Positions 1-8,293 of a stretch of DNA of 64,000 nt are shown here, piece after piece. The stretch's first letter is position 1. Each line of letters opens with the position of its first letter. The position numbers were made by a program, and so were the translations under genes. Location: assembly GCA_944321765.1 (NCBI GenBank), contig CALUMQ010000029.1, forward strand, positions 233,468 through 297,467, given 5' to 3'. The notes under the pieces were generated by a model that saw only the letters and a list, made by a program, of their open reading frames with translations, was not told the DNA's origin and searched no databases. The DNA comes from an uncultured Alistipes sp. (GTDB taxonomy: Bacteria > Bacteroidota > Bacteroidia > Bacteroidales > Rikenellaceae).

Positions 1-211
1 GAAAGTCGTCACGGAACTCCGAGACAGTCACTTCGTCACCCTTTTTCAGGGTGAATGCCGGATCGCCCGACACGTAATAGGCCGTAAGGCCCTCTTCGCC
101 GGCTTTCCCGGTGACGACATAGGTCCATTCGCTCTGGGCGAAGGCCGCGAGCGCCGGCAGCACCAAAAGTGCGACCATCAGAAAGATCCTTTGTGCAAAC
201 TTTTTCTTCAT
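1..211 (-). CDS. Secreted protein, N-terminal part only
   Basis: Reading leftwards from an ATG at 211, about 70 residues are visible before the window ends. They begin with a basic stretch (MKKKFAQR), a hydrophobic core of Leu/Ala/Val and an Ala-Phe-Ala cleavage-like site, so the product is exported to the periplasm or beyond. The mature part starts SEWTYVVTGKAG, with short alternating polar and hydrophobic segments, but no family can be named from this much. A well-formed Bacteroidetes promoter lies directly upstream at 234-265, which supports the start. Confidence 0.75.
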   Translation of the reverse strand, partial: MKKKFAQRIFLMVALLVLPALAAFAQSEWTYVVTGKAGEEGLTAYYVSGDPAFTLKKGDEVTVSEFRDDF

Positions 212-233
212 CGCTTGGGAGCTTGATTTACTG

Positions 234-265
234 CAAAAATAACCTGAACAACCTCCCCGGCCAAA
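234..265 (-). promoter_or_regulatory. Promoter of the left-edge secreted gene
   Basis: On the minus strand TTTG (262-265) is separated by 20 bases from TATTTTTG (234-241), matching the Bacteroidetes -33/-7 consensus TTTG and TAnnTTTG. The start codon is 23 bases downstream of the -7 box. Confidence 0.6.
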
Positions 266-456
266 TATTTTCAGCACATCGAGCCATATTTTCGCATCAA
301 TCGGGATGATTGGATATATGTGTAAAATTCATCATATTTCACATTTATTTTCAGCATCATATATTCACTCATATGTTTAATCACTAAAAGGGCGTTGAAA
401 ATTTCTCAGCATGTAGGGGTTATCTTTGTAACAAGCCCCCAGATCTTGCTGAACCC

Positions 457-662
457 ATGAAAGTACCCCTTATGTTATGACACGGAGTCCCATGCGACCA
501 TCTACGCACATCTGCGCGATGGCCGGCAACTCGACGTGGTCGCGCCGACCCATCTTACGATCAATCCGAATCTTTGGGATGACAAGGCCGAGCAGATCAA
601 GAGCAAAGTCGTCTGCGACGAGGCGATGCGCACCCGCTACAACAACGAGGCCCGATCGCAAC
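457..662 (+). pseudogene. Tyrosine integrase N-terminal fragment
   Basis: An ATG at 457 gives MKVPLML and then a stop. One frame over, reading continues as a segment typical of the N-terminal arm-binding region of Bacteroidetes tyrosine recombinases: ATIYAHLRDGRQLD, then LTINPNLWDDKAEQIKSKVV and CDEAMRTRYNNE, with the hallmark Trp-Asp pair. Reading is lost after about 662, where an unrelated coiled-coil frame begins. The SAM-like core-binding and catalytic domains are missing, so this is a dead fragment left by an integrative element. The family assignment rests on motif recall, not on an alignment. Confidence 0.6.
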
Positions 663-677
663 CGGCGCCACCATTGA

Positions 678-1279
678 TACGGAGATACGGACGCAATCAA
701 GCATCTGCAAATTCGGATTCTGCAACTGGGACAGACCCCAACAAGGATAAGCGAGACACAGCAGGAACAGGGCCATCAGATCGAACAACGGCTTCAAACA
801 ATCTCCGAGCGGCAGGAGCAGATTTGCGAAGACCTCGGAGCGCAGATCTCGGAGATCGACGAGAAAGTGGCCGGGATGGAAATTCCCGAGGAGCTGCCGC
901 CGCAGATGGTGCAGCACCGTTTCTCGTTCTTACTGGACGCAACCCGCAACTTCTGGCTCTTCATGTTGATGTTTATCGTGATTGCAGTGCAGTCTGTCGG
1001 GCTCTACCTGGAGTGGCGGCCCGACCGCGGCCGGTATGACAACGATCTGAAGTATCGCTATGTGCTGATGAAGGGCGAGGCGTCGCCGAAACGGTTGTCG
1101 GAATTGGAGGAGCTGTTCGAAGTCGAGCGGAATCAGCGGCGTATAGACTCAATGCGAAGGGATGTCGAGAAGTACGAGCGGCTGGTACGCAGAAGGGCGG
1201 CCTCGACGAGCAGGCGTGGCTGAAAGCTCAAGAGGCCGAGCAACTCAAGCGTGACGCAGCTAGGTTAAAGAACAAGTAG
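678..1279 (+). pseudogene. Coiled-coil membrane protein, decayed (mobile-element type)
   Basis: A frame open from 678 (it follows a stop and has no clear start) reads as a Gln/Glu-rich coiled coil (about 60 residues), then a short linker with PEELPPQM. After a polar stretch comes one membrane segment (FWLFMLMFIVIAVQSVGLYL, about 950-1010), then a charged second coil. It stops at 1223, but a one-base shift near 1195 restores the pattern (LDEQAWLKAQEAEQLKRDA) to a stop at 1277-1279. The upstream end is fused to the integrase fragment. The architecture recalls small proteins encoded beside relaxases in Bacteroidetes conjugative or mobilisable elements; that role is inferred. Both ends suggest deletion and frameshift decay. 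Confidence 0.5.
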
Positions 1280-1308
1280 CACTTTCCTTTCTGCCGCAAA
1301 AATAAGCT

Positions 1309-1385
1309 GCCGGGCGGACCGCGCAAGGTCAGGACGAGTTGCCACTGGCAAACCTTGCGCAAGGTTCCTCCGGCGGCTTTGGCCT
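1309..1385. repeat. Palindrome cluster, possible transfer-origin relic
   Basis: Contains a perfect 16-base palindrome AACCTTGCGCAAGGTT at 1351-1366. A 13-base inverted repeat TTGCCA-C-TGGCAA at 1339-1351 abuts it. A direct repeat GCGCAAGGT occurs at 1321-1329 and again at 1357-1365. It sits directly after mobile-element relics. A role as an oriT or recombination relic is only inference. Confidence 0.4.
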
Positions 1386-1692
1386 GTCGCTACTAAACGG
1401 AAGGATAGAATAAAAGTTCTTACTAACTTATAATTTATCATGTTAATCAAGGATAACAAGGATTCCATCATCGATTTTAATGAGGAATTAATCTCTTTCA
1501 ATGAGAAGCCAGATGGTAATAGTTGGAGCGTATATGCACAGCGTAATAGTAGAGAGAATGAGAAAAAACGCAGAAAACAACTTTCGGTTTATTCAAGGCA
1601 AAAATATTTAAGTACGAGATAATTTTATTGGTATTCAATATTGATTTTCAAAAACTTTTTGTCGAAATTTGTTATTGCAATACCCCAAGAAT

Positions 1693-1723
1693 GTTGTATA
1701 TTCAAAAACATTTATTACTTTTG
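1693..1723 (+). promoter_or_regulatory. Promoter of the lipoprotein cassette
   Basis: GTTG (1693-1696), a 19-base spacer and TACTTTTG (1716-1723) match the Bacteroidetes promoter pattern. It faces the operon starting at 2014 and implies a long untranslated leader. Confidence 0.5.
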
Positions 1724-2013
1724 TATTGACTGTCTTGTATAGTCTAGTATAGCAGAAGTGTTTAGCTTCATCCCTGCTGGAAATCTGGAAAATTTCAATA
1801 ACGTCGGGATAAGCAATACAAACATTCGTCACCGTTATATAGGATATCGGCCTTGATATGCTATTCGGTGTGGGGTATTGTTTTGTTTTATTGACGTTAG
1901 GTTTACCAGAGCCTCCAGCAAATAGAACTAACAACTCCACACTTCTTTTTTTTAACCCTACCGCATCGGAGTTGCTACGGTGAAATTGAAGCCTAGAATT
2001 CAATTTTACAACC

Positions 2014-2403
2014 ATGAATTCCCAAACTAGCCTCCTCCGAACAGGACGAGTCTCTTTTCTACACAGATGTTGTCTACTCTCCTGCAGGCTCCTTGTGCTG
2101 ACTTTCTCTCTGGCCTGGATTTCATGCTCCGGGAGCGATGATTATGATCTCTTTGCATCTCTATATGGCAGGGTAACCGATGTCAGGTCGGGCGAACCTG
2201 TCGTTAATGCCAGTGTTATGCTTATTCCATCCGGAATATCGCTTCAAACGAGCAACGACGGATTGTTCTCGTTTGATAATCTCGATGCCCAACAATATAC
2301 AATTCTTGTACAGAAAGATGGATATCAAACCAACCGAAAAACGGCAACTGCCATTAGCGGCGAGGACGTTGAGATTAATATTCAATTAATTCCTGTTCCT
2401 TAA
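2014..2403 (+). CDS. Lipoprotein with carboxypeptidase-regulatory-like domain (small)
   Basis: 129 residues. A basic N-terminus and hydrophobic segment (LLVLTFSLAWIS) lead to a Cys in ISCSGSD, a likely lipobox, so the protein is probably membrane-anchored. The rest is one beta-sandwich of the CarboxypepD_reg type: LYGRVTDVRSGEPVVNASV, then a GLFSFDNLDAQQYTILV stretch and the GYQTNRK segment. Such domains are common on surface lipoproteins and SusC N-termini; no enzymatic motif is present. It is first in a tight series (12-base gap to the next gene) with the same fold, in AT-rich codon usage unlike the later part of the window. Precise function unknown. Confidence 0.8.
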   Translation: MNSQTSLLRTGRVSFLHRCCLLSCRLLVLTFSLAWISCSGSDDYDLFASLYGRVTDVRSGEPVVNASVMLIPSGISLQTSNDGLFSFDNLDAQQYTILVQKDGYQTNRKTATAISGEDVEINIQLIPVP

Positions 2404-2415
2404 GAAAAGCCCTTC

Positions 2416-2763
2416 ATGAAAAAGTATCTCTTTTTATTCTTATTGTTAGGCAGTCTTCTCTCCGGCTGTTCGACTGAATCCAATCAGCCCCCTACGACGG
2501 CAACTCTTTATGGATATGTCGCTGATAAAGTTACAGGCCAACCAGTTGCCACGGCTCAAGTGTCATTGTGCCTATATGATGGCTATGGGTCGACGATTGC
2601 TACCTCTGTTACAGGCTCAGATGGATATTTCGCCTTTTCATCATTAAAACCTGCCCTCTATACAATCAAAATAACACATTCTCAATATAAATCTCTCCAT
2701 GAACCTATCCGTTTGGAGGCAGGCTCCCAGAATGAGATCAGTCTGCAGGTTGAACCTTTATAA
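2416..2763 (+). CDS. Lipoprotein with carboxypeptidase-regulatory-like domain
   Basis: 115 residues. The signal MKKYLFLFLLLGSLLSGC has a clear lipobox (LSGC, Cys18). The mature protein is a single CarboxypepD_reg-like beta-sandwich: LYGYVADKVTGQPVATAQV near residues 31-50, a DGYFAFSSLKPALYTIKI segment, and a final strand. It looks like a paralogue of the genes on either side and is separated from each by 12 bases, so the three are probably co-transcribed and act at the same site, outer membrane or surface. No binding partner can be inferred from sequence. Confidence 0.8.
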   Translation: MKKYLFLFLLLGSLLSGCSTESNQPPTTATLYGYVADKVTGQPVATAQVSLCLYDGYGSTIATSVTGSDGYFAFSSLKPALYTIKITHSQYKSLHEPIRLEAGSQNEISLQVEPL

Positions 2764-2775
2764 TTTAGTTGAAAA

Positions 2776-4650
2776 ATGAATAATAAGGTTTATACGCTTT
2801 TGGGAACTGTTTGCCTTTTTTTTGCGGGGTGTGCCTCTGACATGGAGGAAGATACGTCAATGGGCTCAATTGTCGGGAGCCTTTCGGACCGTACAACCGG
2901 AGAATTAATTGCTACGGCAAACATTACGCTTTCTCCTGGTGGAAAATCGGCTGTAACCGGAAATGACGGCGGTTTTTCGTTCTCAGAGCTTGTTCCGGGG
3001 GCATATACGGTTTCCGTTAATAAGGAAGGTTATAAACCAAGTGTTGAACAGATTAATGTCCAAGGCGGGAAAACAACCGAAGCACACCTCTTGATGGAAC
3101 GTATCCCGTCCACACTTACGGCTGATAAACAGGAGTTGGACTTCGGTGAGAATCCCAGTGTGACGACACTCTCCTTCGCAATTATCAATACGGGATATAC
3201 GGACCTCGCATTCAAGGTCGAGACGGGTGACTGTCCTTGGCTGGAGGTGGACCCCGAGGCTGATATATTGGCTCATGGCAAAACTGCCACCATTGTTGTT
3301 ACGATAAATCGCAGTTTGCTTGCCAGCGGCGAAAATGAAGCTGTAATTGTTGTTCGTTCGACAAGCGGTGATGGCAATGTAGAGGTACGGGTGTCTGCCA
3401 TAGGAGAATACAGGGCGGTATCATCCGTCAATACAGGAGAAGTGTCGGATATTACCAGCACTTCGGCAATTCTCCATGGTGAAATTGTTAATGAAGGAGC
3501 TCCTCGCTATACCGAACGAGGCTTTGTCTACAATATTCGTCAAACTCCTACGACAGACAATACCATCGAGCGGTTGTCATCTCCGGTGACGGAGGACAAA
3601 CAGTTTTTCTGCAGACTGGCCAATTTGTCGCCCAGTCAGACCTATTATGTACGGGCTTATGTCGTTCAAAATGGAAAAATTATTTATGGTAATGAGGTCC
3701 TGTTCAACACCCAACAGCAGTCGGCCGCCGTTTCGACCTCGGCTGTGACGGGGATCGGAGCGACATCGGCCACTTTTAATGCTACGATTACCGAGGCCGG
3801 AACGCCACAATACAGCGAAAAGGGATTTTGCTTTGCTCGTACAAACAATCCCGCGCTTTCAGACAACAAGGTAACTGTTGCAGGAGGGACCATTGTAGGC
3901 GACTATTCCATTGAAGTGAATGGTTTGGATGCTCCTGTGACCTATTACGTCCGGGCATATGTCATCCAGGAAAACGCGGTAATCTACGGTAATACGGTCG
4001 TGTTTGCCACCTCGAAAACTGCGGCGCGAGTTACGACATCGGCGGTATCTGAGATTACCGGAAATTCGGCAACGTTGAATGGTATTGTCAATGAAGAGGG
4101 AGAACCGCGCTATACTCAACGAGGCTTCTGTTACAGCAGGACCAATCCATCGCCAACTATTCAAGATACGAAGACGGTGGAAACAAGCTCCCAGAAGGGT
4201 AGTTTCTCGAAGGAGATAACAGGTCTTACAGAGGGTGAAACCTATTTCGTGCGGGCCTATGTCGTGCAGGACAATGCAACCATATACGGCAATGTGGTAT
4301 CCTTCACCACGCACAAACTGCCTGTGGTTGAGACCGTAGCGGTTACCAATATCTCGCCGGTTGATCTGGGCGGAGGTCTGTTTATTTACTGGGAGGCCCG
4401 ATTCAATGGACGTGTTGTCTCTGCCGGTTCGCCTACCTATAAGCAGCGCGGATTTGTCTATGGCACAACGGTTAATCCCACGGTTGGAATCAATGAATCG
4501 GTGAGGGTGTCAGGTACAGGTACAGGTACATTCTCAACGATTGTTGACAATCTGAGCAACATGAAGACCTATTATGTCCGCGCTTATGTCAAGACAGACT
4601 CGGGAGATTATATATATGGAGAATCCGTACGGTTCAGCACAATGAAATAG
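2776..4650 (+). CDS. Large modular lipoprotein: carboxypeptidase-regulatory-like, BACON, four beta repeats
   Basis: 624 residues. The lipobox is FAGC (Cys19). Domains in order: a CarboxypepD_reg-like domain (about 28-105, IVGSLSDRTTGELIATANI); a BACON-like domain (about 110-205, with LDFGENPSVTTLSF and CPWLEVDP); then four repeats of roughly 95-105 residues, each carrying a GF-Y/F motif after a TERGF or TQRGF-type turn, a TYYVRAYV strand and a final IYGN/E-V-F strand. These look like fibronectin-III-type extracellular repeats. BACON domains often occur in surface proteins that bind glycans or mucin, but ligand and partner are unknown here. It follows its smaller paralogues by 12 bases, suggesting a tiered set of anchored adhesin-like proteins. 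Confidence 0.8.
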   Translation: MNNKVYTLLGTVCLFFAGCASDMEEDTSMGSIVGSLSDRTTGELIATANITLSPGGKSAVTGNDGGFSFSELVPGAYTVSVNKEGYKPSVEQINVQGGKTTEAHLLMERIPSTLTADKQELDFGENPSVTTLSFAIINTGYTDLAFKVETGDCPWLEVDPEADILAHGKTATIVVTINRSLLASGENEAVIVVRSTSGDGNVEVRVSAIGEYRAVSSVNTGEVSDITSTSAILHGEIVNEGAPRYTERGFVYNIRQTPTTDNTIERLSSPVTEDKQFFCRLANLSPSQTYYVRAYVVQNGKIIYGNEVLFNTQQQSAAVSTSAVTGIGATSATFNATITEAGTPQYSEKGFCFARTNNPALSDNKVTVAGGTIVGDYSIEVNGLDAPVTYYVRAYVIQENAVIYGNTVVFATSKTAARVTTSAVSEITGNSATLNGIVNEEGEPRYTQRGFCYSRTNPSPTIQDTKTVETSSQKGSFSKEITGLTEGETYFVRAYVVQDNATIYGNVVSFTTHKLPVVETVAVTNISPVDLGGGLFIYWEARFNGRVVSAGSPTYKQRGFVYGTTVNPTVGINESVRVSGTGTGTFSTIVDNLSNMKTYYVRAYVKTDSGDYIYGESVRFSTMK

Positions 4651-4711
4651 GTGAAAAAACTTTACCTCTAAAATCTAAACATAGCTATTAACTCTTAAAA
4701 ATTCACAATTT

Positions 4712-5305
4712 ATGAACAAGATTTATGCAATGGCAGCCATTGCTGCTACAATGATGTTCGCTTCATGCAGCGCAACTAAGAATGCAACTACAACGGCAAA
4801 CAACACACGTTCTGCAAGCCCGTTCGGAGATGTATATGAAGTCCCTGCTGCAGAAAATGATACTGACGAATATTTCGGTGCTACCGGGATCGCGTCTGGA
4901 CCGAAAGCCCGTATGGGTGAATTGCAATTGATGGCATTGACCAATGCGCAGAATATCATTCGACAGAAAATGCAGCATGCCTATAAGGGGGCCGTTGATG
5001 ACTATATGAGTTCTATCGGCAACAATGCTGGAACTGACATCGAGGCAAAAATTGAGCGGGGTGGTACTCAGCTGATTGATGTTGTTGTGAATGACACCCA
5101 GGCATCCAAAGGTCCGATGTTTTCGGCTGTAGATGAGAAAGGAAATGTTACCTGTTTTATTGGCATCCGTATTTCTAAAAAGATGATGGCTGATAAAATC
5201 GCAGACTATGTTTCCGAAGACGAAGAACTCAAAATACGATTCAAAGAGGATCAGTTCCGGGAACGTATGAAAGAGTCGTTTAAAGAGTTCAAAGAAAATA
5301 AGTAA
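4712..5305 (+). CDS. LPP20-type lipoprotein
   Basis: 197 residues with a signal ending FASC (Cys19). After a low-complexity Thr/Asn linker comes a domain (about 45-170) resembling the LPP20 family: a GATGIASGPKA-type start, a helix rich in Ala/Met (GELQLMALTNAQNIIRQKM), and a later VTCFIGIRISKKMM strand-helix. The C-terminus is a highly charged helix. LPP20-like proteins are envelope lipoproteins, some linked to surface structures or secretion in other bacteria; the role here is unknown. The next gene begins 2 bases later and shares this fold, so the two are almost certainly translated together and may form a complex. Confidence 0.65.
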   Translation: MNKIYAMAAIAATMMFASCSATKNATTTANNTRSASPFGDVYEVPAAENDTDEYFGATGIASGPKARMGELQLMALTNAQNIIRQKMQHAYKGAVDDYMSSIGNNAGTDIEAKIERGGTQLIDVVVNDTQASKGPMFSAVDEKGNVTCFIGIRISKKMMADKIADYVSEDEELKIRFKEDQFRERMKESFKEFKENK

Positions 5306-5307
5306 CT

Positions 5308-6102
5308 ATGAAATATTATATTATTGTTATTTTAATGAGTATACTGTTCCCATCTGTTACGATGGGACAGTATAATTCATCTGCCGAGCGTCCCTCCTGG
5401 GTGAATGGATTCTTTACGGAAAGAAGCAATTCATATGTCGAAGTGGTTTCTGCTGTTGGATATTCCGAAGACAACGCCCGGGATAAGGCAGCTCAAATTA
5501 TCGTTGAACGGCGCAGTCTAGCCACTGGACAACGAGCTAGAATAAGTATTGACAGCGGCAACATTCATGTCGATGGGGACGATGCGTTGACAGTTAAATC
5601 CCGGATTATTGATCAATACACAGAACGGTTGGGAGCGGGAGAGTATAGGGTCAGCTTATTGGTTCAAACGGCCAAAAATCCGGAATATCAATATGAGCCT
5701 GTTTCTGTTACCAATAAATATAAATTCTCTCCAAAAGTATTTGTACCCGGTATGGCGCAGCTTCATAAAGGACAAGCAACACGTGGGGCCTTATTTATTG
5801 CCGGTGAGATTGCAGCCATAGGAGGCATCGTAGCATTTGAAGGATTACGTTCTTCGTATGATTCAAAAATCAGTCGCACTCATGATGCAGATGAAATCCA
5901 AACCTATATTAACAAGGCTGAGAATATGCGAAATATTCGCAATGGTTTTATTGCCGGGGCATTAGTTATCTATGCATGGAATGTCATCGACGGTATTGTC
6001 GCTAAAGGGAAAAAGCATGTTGTTGTTGGCAACATTAATGTTGCTTTTACACCATATGCAGATCCTATGTCACAAGGGATGCTTGTGAGCTTAAGGTTTT
6101 AA
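5308..6102 (+). CDS. LPP20-like envelope protein with hydrophobic C-terminal module
   Basis: 264 residues. The signal peptide (MKYYIIVILMSILFPSVTMG) lacks a lipobox Cys, so it is probably cleaved by signal peptidase I. Residues about 28-130 resemble LPP20 (PSWVNGFF, YVEVVSAVGYSEDNARDKAA, a YRVSLLVQ strand). The second half is different: KVFVPGMAQLHKGQ, a hydrophobic helix (ALFIAGEIAAIGGIVAF), a charged coil, another hydrophobic stretch (GFIAGALVIYAWNVIDGIVA) and a final beta strand. This half resembles DUF5683-type membrane proteins of Bacteroidetes. It overlaps no neighbour but starts 2 bases after its lipoprotein partner. Function unknown; an anchored envelope assembly factor is one guess. 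Confidence 0.6.
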   Translation: MKYYIIVILMSILFPSVTMGQYNSSAERPSWVNGFFTERSNSYVEVVSAVGYSEDNARDKAAQIIVERRSLATGQRARISIDSGNIHVDGDDALTVKSRIIDQYTERLGAGEYRVSLLVQTAKNPEYQYEPVSVTNKYKFSPKVFVPGMAQLHKGQATRGALFIAGEIAAIGGIVAFEGLRSSYDSKISRTHDADEIQTYINKAENMRNIRNGFIAGALVIYAWNVIDGIVAKGKKHVVVGNINVAFTPYADPMSQGMLVSLRF

Positions 6103-6347
6103 AAAAAGTATTGAGGTATGAAAAATAAAGCTATGTTTTATCATCTTACTAATTACTAATATCATCTTCCTGCACCAAAACAGAGTTAAACCTTGCCAGG
6201 TACGTTGTGTCCGAACTTTATAAAATCAATATTAATAGAATGCACGACTATGATTTAATGTGCATAAGGTAATCTTTAGGAACCCTGTAATTATGCCGCT
6301 ATGGGGTTCTACAGAACTGATATCATAATAATTTGCCGGATTTTACC

Positions 6348-7844
6348 ATGAATCTATTGATAAACAGAGCTTTTAACAGTTTCTTGATAGGCATCATATG
6401 CTTATTAAGTAACATCTGCGAAATACAGGCACAATCATTTGATAATTATAAAAAACGGAATCGATCTGACTTTCAACAATACAAGTCGGATAAACAGCGT
6501 AAATTCAAGGAGTACCGCGACCGTATCAATGCCGAATTCGCGGGATATATGCGCCGCACATGGCCCGAATATCGGTCGCAACCGGCACGACCAGTTCCCG
6601 ATTCGCCGGAGCCTCCTGCTCCGGTGATCAAAGATCCTGACCGACAACCTTCTAATGACCCCATACCATTTGATAAGGTAAAGCCCGCCCCAGAGCTAGT
6701 CGAACCTCCACAGCCTGTTGTGCCATTACCTAGTCCTCAGCCTGTTGTTCCCGACAGGTCTATGTTAATATTTACATTCTACGGACAAAAGTGTAGAATA
6801 CCGCTCGAAAACAAGCATCGGTTTGCGTTGAAGGATGCCACGGAGAATAGTTTGGCTGATGGTTGGATGATACTTTCGTCGGACGAATACCTGCCTGTCG
6901 TGGCGCAATGTTTAGAATATCGCGACAAACTTTGCCTATGCGATTGGGGTTATATGCGTTTTATCGAACAGATGACTACAGAATTTTTTTCTCCGGCGCA
7001 ACTTAATGAGGCTCGGTTGATGCAGATGTATATTCTAACCCAGTCTGGATACAAAGTGCGTATTGCTCGTGCGGGCAAGCAGCTCGTATTATTACTCCCG
7101 TCGAAAGATACTATTTATCAATATTCATATTTAAATATAGGAGGTGTTAATTACTATATTATTGACTCGTTGTTAGGACAAACCTCATTTAGTGTATTCA
7201 ATCAAGAGTTCCCTAAAGAACAAGATTTCTCACTAGAGATCACACGGCAACCAATACTACCTATCTTGGAGACTGCTCCACGCCTTTTGCAATCCAAACT
7301 TGATAATGGACTGGAAGCAAATGTTATATTGAATAAAAATTTGATAGACTTTTATAATGACTATCCTTTAAGTAGTAATTGGAATATCTATGCTAATGCC
7401 TCATTAAGTCAAAAGACAAAAGATCAATTATATCCGGTGCTACGCATCTTTATGACAGGCAAAAACAAACTGGATGCTGCCAATATCTTACTGCATTTTG
7501 TTCAAACTGCATTCGAATATGCGACAGACGATGAACAGTTTGGCGTTGAACGAGCCTTATTTGCCGATGAGACTCTATTTTATCCATACTCTGATTGTGA
7601 AGATCGTGCTATCTTGTATTCGGCCCTAGTACGAGAGTTGTTGGGGCTTGATGTTGTGCTACTTCATTACCCAGGACATTTAGCTACAGCGGTATGTTTC
7701 AATTCCGATGATGTATATGGCGATTATCTGCAGATAAATGATAAACGTTATATCGTATGCGATCCGACCTACATTAATGCCGATATTGGGCAGGCTATGC
7801 CGCAATATAAGCAAATCATTGCTAACGTAATTAGGATTCAATAA
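6348..7844 (+). CDS. Exported transglutaminase-like cysteine peptidase-fold protein
   Basis: 498 residues from ATG 6348; a TTG at 6333 is possible but leaves an odd N-terminus. A signal peptide ends near IQAQ. Then come a basic coiled region (SDFQQYKSDKQRKFKEYRDR), a Pro-rich linker (about 75-140) and a mixed domain. The C-terminal part carries a transglutaminase-like core: Cys in YSDCEDRA, His in LHYPGHLATAV and Asp in VCDPTY give a complete Cys-His-Asp triad. In this superfamily such domains cleave or cross-link peptides, or bind them. It is 245 bases after the LPP20 pair, in the same AT-rich composition, and may have its own promoter. Substrate unknown. Confidence 0.75.
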   Translation: MNLLINRAFNSFLIGIICLLSNICEIQAQSFDNYKKRNRSDFQQYKSDKQRKFKEYRDRINAEFAGYMRRTWPEYRSQPARPVPDSPEPPAPVIKDPDRQPSNDPIPFDKVKPAPELVEPPQPVVPLPSPQPVVPDRSMLIFTFYGQKCRIPLENKHRFALKDATENSLADGWMILSSDEYLPVVAQCLEYRDKLCLCDWGYMRFIEQMTTEFFSPAQLNEARLMQMYILTQSGYKVRIARAGKQLVLLLPSKDTIYQYSYLNIGGVNYYIIDSLLGQTSFSVFNQEFPKEQDFSLEITRQPILPILETAPRLLQSKLDNGLEANVILNKNLIDFYNDYPLSSNWNIYANASLSQKTKDQLYPVLRIFMTGKNKLDAANILLHFVQTAFEYATDDEQFGVERALFADETLFYPYSDCEDRAILYSALVRELLGLDVVLLHYPGHLATAVCFNSDDVYGDYLQINDKRYIVCDPTYINADIGQAMPQYKQIIANVIRIQ

Positions 7845-8028
7845 TAATTGAACATGAGATAAAGAGGCCATAGTTGACAAAACAAAAAATATTTGGATGA
7901 AATATCTATAGAAATAGCTCACGCATATGGCTATCAAGAATTACCCCACCAAATAGCCTAGTCAAACATCTTTCACAGCATGTGTGGGGAAGATGTGGAC
8001 AAAATACGGACACGCAGCGCAAAACAAA

Positions 8029-8063
8029 AATCCCAAACAGTTATGCTGCAACTGTTTGGGATT
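8029..8063 (-). terminator. Terminator of tRNA-Leu
   Basis: Perfect 14-base arms (8029-8042 and 8050-8063) around a 7-base loop. On the minus strand the stem is followed by a T-rich run (TTTTTGTTTT), just downstream of the tRNA 3' end. Confidence 0.85.
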
Positions 8064-8072
8064 TCTCTCTGG

Positions 8073-8156
8073 TACCCGGAGCCGGGGTCGAACCGGCACG
8101 ACATTGCTGTCATTGGTGTTTGAGACCAACGCGTCTACCGATTCCGCCATCCGGGC
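8073..8156 (-). tRNA. tRNA-Leu (CAA)
   Basis: 84 bases, minus strand. The acceptor arms GCCCGGA and TCCGGGT pair with one wobble. The anticodon loop is CTCAAAC within stem TTGGT/ACCAA, giving anticodon CAA. The long variable arm (GACAGCAATGTC) is typical of leucine tRNA, and the T-arm GGTTCGACCCC is intact. The next three bases on the minus strand happen to be CCA. The 3' end faces the AT-rich cassette. Confidence 0.93.
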
Positions 8157-8189
8157 TGATTGTCCGCGTCATGCGGCGAATCGGGTGGA

Positions 8190-8218
8190 CAAAGATAGAA
8201 AAAATTCCTCGCTTGCAA
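8190..8218 (-). promoter_or_regulatory. Promoter of tRNA-Leu
   Basis: On the minus strand TTG (8216-8218), an 18-base spacer and TATCTTTG (8190-8197) precede the tRNA by 33 bases. The -7 box is a perfect TAnnTTTG. Confidence 0.55.
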
Positions 8219-8293
8219 GAATTTTCAACGATTTATTTTCGGATGCCACCTCATCAAATGGACCGGACGCCGGGCACCGGATCCTCGTCGGAA

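Larger units (their letters stand above)
1280..2013 (+). other. Long AT-rich intergenic region with palindromes, promoter and leader
   Basis: No convincing gene is seen here. The left part (1309-1385) is GC-rich and dense in palindromes. The middle is AT-rich and includes a 60-codon open frame (1440-1622) without recognisable features. A good promoter at 1693-1723 faces the lipoprotein cassette and would leave a leader of roughly 280 bases before the first start codon at 2014. Confidence 0.6.

Noticed and set aside
1440-1622. 60-codon plus-strand open frame
   Set aside because: AT-rich, no promoter or recognisable domain, between relics; not separable from chance.
400-8156. Direct repeat of the tRNA-Leu 3' end as left attachment site of the AT-rich cassette
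   Set aside because: Looked around 380-480 and 1280-1400 and found no matching copy, so an insertion at this tRNA cannot be claimed.
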